A stretch of DNA of 15,333 nucleotides from Methanobrevibacter sp. GTDB lineage: Archaea > Methanobacteriota > Methanobacteria > Methanobacteriales > Methanobacteriaceae. Made by a program: the position numbers and the translations under genes. Shown piece by piece: positions 15,244-15,333 of the stretch. The notes under the pieces are model-generated. The model did not search any database. It was not told the origin of the DNA and was given only the letters and a program-made list of their open reading frames with translations. Numbering within the stretch: the stretch's first letter is position 1; each line of letters starts with the position of its first letter. The DNA is taken from positions 1 through 15,333 of the forward strand of contig NZ_SUTI01000026.1 of NCBI RefSeq assembly GCF_015062985.1, in the 5' to 3' direction.

Positions 15244-15260
15244 ATACGAATTATTCGTAT
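15244..15260. promoter_or_regulatory. 17-bp inverted repeat between divergent promoters, candidate redox-regulator site
   Basis: ATACGAAT (15244-15251) and ATTCGTAT (15253-15260) are exact complements around a single T. The repeat lies 9 bp upstream of the fprA TATA box and about 8 bp before a TATA-like element facing right (about 15268-15276). The TACGAA/TTCGTA hexamers match the half-sites I recall for MsvR, a methanogen-specific redox regulator, though the order and spacing differ from the TTCGTA-N4-TACGAA form. Confidence 0.55.
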
Positions 15261-15267
15261 TTTTATC

Positions 15268-15333
15268 CTTATATTTTAGGTGGATTGTGGTTCTTTTTCA
15301 AAAATAGTTAAATGCATGAAAATACTTGTATTT
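15268..15333 (+). promoter_or_regulatory. Possible divergent promoter and start of a truncated gene
   Basis: CTTATATTTTAG (15268-15279) is TATA-like and would start transcription near 15299. Downstream, ATG at 15316 opens a frame reading MKILVF to the window edge, a beta-strand-like N-terminus common in flavodoxin-fold proteins and many others. An overlapping ATG at 15312 (MHENTC) is the alternative. No Shine-Dalgarno precedes either; AGGTGG at 15278-15283 is too far away. With six codons visible, a gene here is only plausible. Confidence 0.3.

Noticed and set aside
15012..15311. Rightward open frame of about 99 codons crossing the fprA start and promoter
   Set aside because: Most of it is antisense to the well-supported fprA gene, and the remainder is translated promoter DNA rich in Phe/Tyr/Ile. 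It resembles no family.
15278..15311. AGGTGG followed by TTG and an 8-codon frame, as a possible leader peptide before the gene at 15316
   Set aside because: It would lie mostly upstream of the start predicted from the nearest TATA element, and nothing in its content suggests attenuation. Chance is more likely.

Overview
The window looks like chromosomal core sequence from a methanogenic archaeon of the Methanobacteriaceae, most likely Methanobrevibacter or a close relative. The evidence is a coenzyme F420H2 oxidase (FprA), an archaeal-type serine hydroxymethyltransferase next to an iron-sulfur flavoprotein of the dihydromethanopterin reductase type, an archaeal isoleucyl-tRNA synthetase, the short archaeal PurL, very AT-rich intergenic DNA, TATA-box promoters, poly-T terminators, and Shine-Dalgarno sites of the GGTG/GGAG type. 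I see no mobile element, CRISPR array, rRNA or tRNA.

Layout. Positions 1-62 hold the tail of an unidentified protein, followed by a poly-T terminator. A 12-helix MFS transporter (159-1328) has its own promoter. metK (1472-2647) encodes a bacterial-type S-adenosylmethionine synthetase, unexpected in an archaeon, and ends in a strong hairpin plus T-tract. glyA (2808-4079) and a DmrX-like flavoprotein (4081-4773) form a tight two-gene unit. Two genes run the other way: a small DUF192 protein (4759-5085), whose 3' end overlaps the flavoprotein gene, and a DsbA/FrnE-like protein (5152-5805). A 303-bp divergent spacer leads into ileS-purL-moeA-site-2-protease (6109-13875), four genes with gaps of only 10-19 bp, which read as one operon. 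fprA (13927-15153) lies on the opposite strand behind a hairpin terminator. The last ~180 bp are a divergent regulatory region, and a new gene may start at 15316.

How the genes fit together. SAM synthesis, serine/glycine C1 transfer and tetrahydromethanopterin supply sit side by side (1472-4773). GlyA of methanogens uses tetrahydromethanopterin, and the next gene encodes the type of enzyme that makes it by reducing dihydromethanopterin. The ileS cluster is mixed housekeeping: translation, purine synthesis, molybdenum cofactor maturation and membrane proteolysis. FprA removes O2 using F420H2.

Nothing here is clearly a new multi-gene system. The most interesting signal is regulatory. A perfect 17-bp inverted repeat with TACGAA/TTCGTA half-sites lies just upstream of the fprA TATA box, and a second cluster of TATGAA/TTCATA half-sites covers the predicted fprA transcription start. 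This resembles the half-sites I recall for the methanogen redox regulator MsvR, but in a different arrangement. The bacterial-type metK is the second point worth checking.
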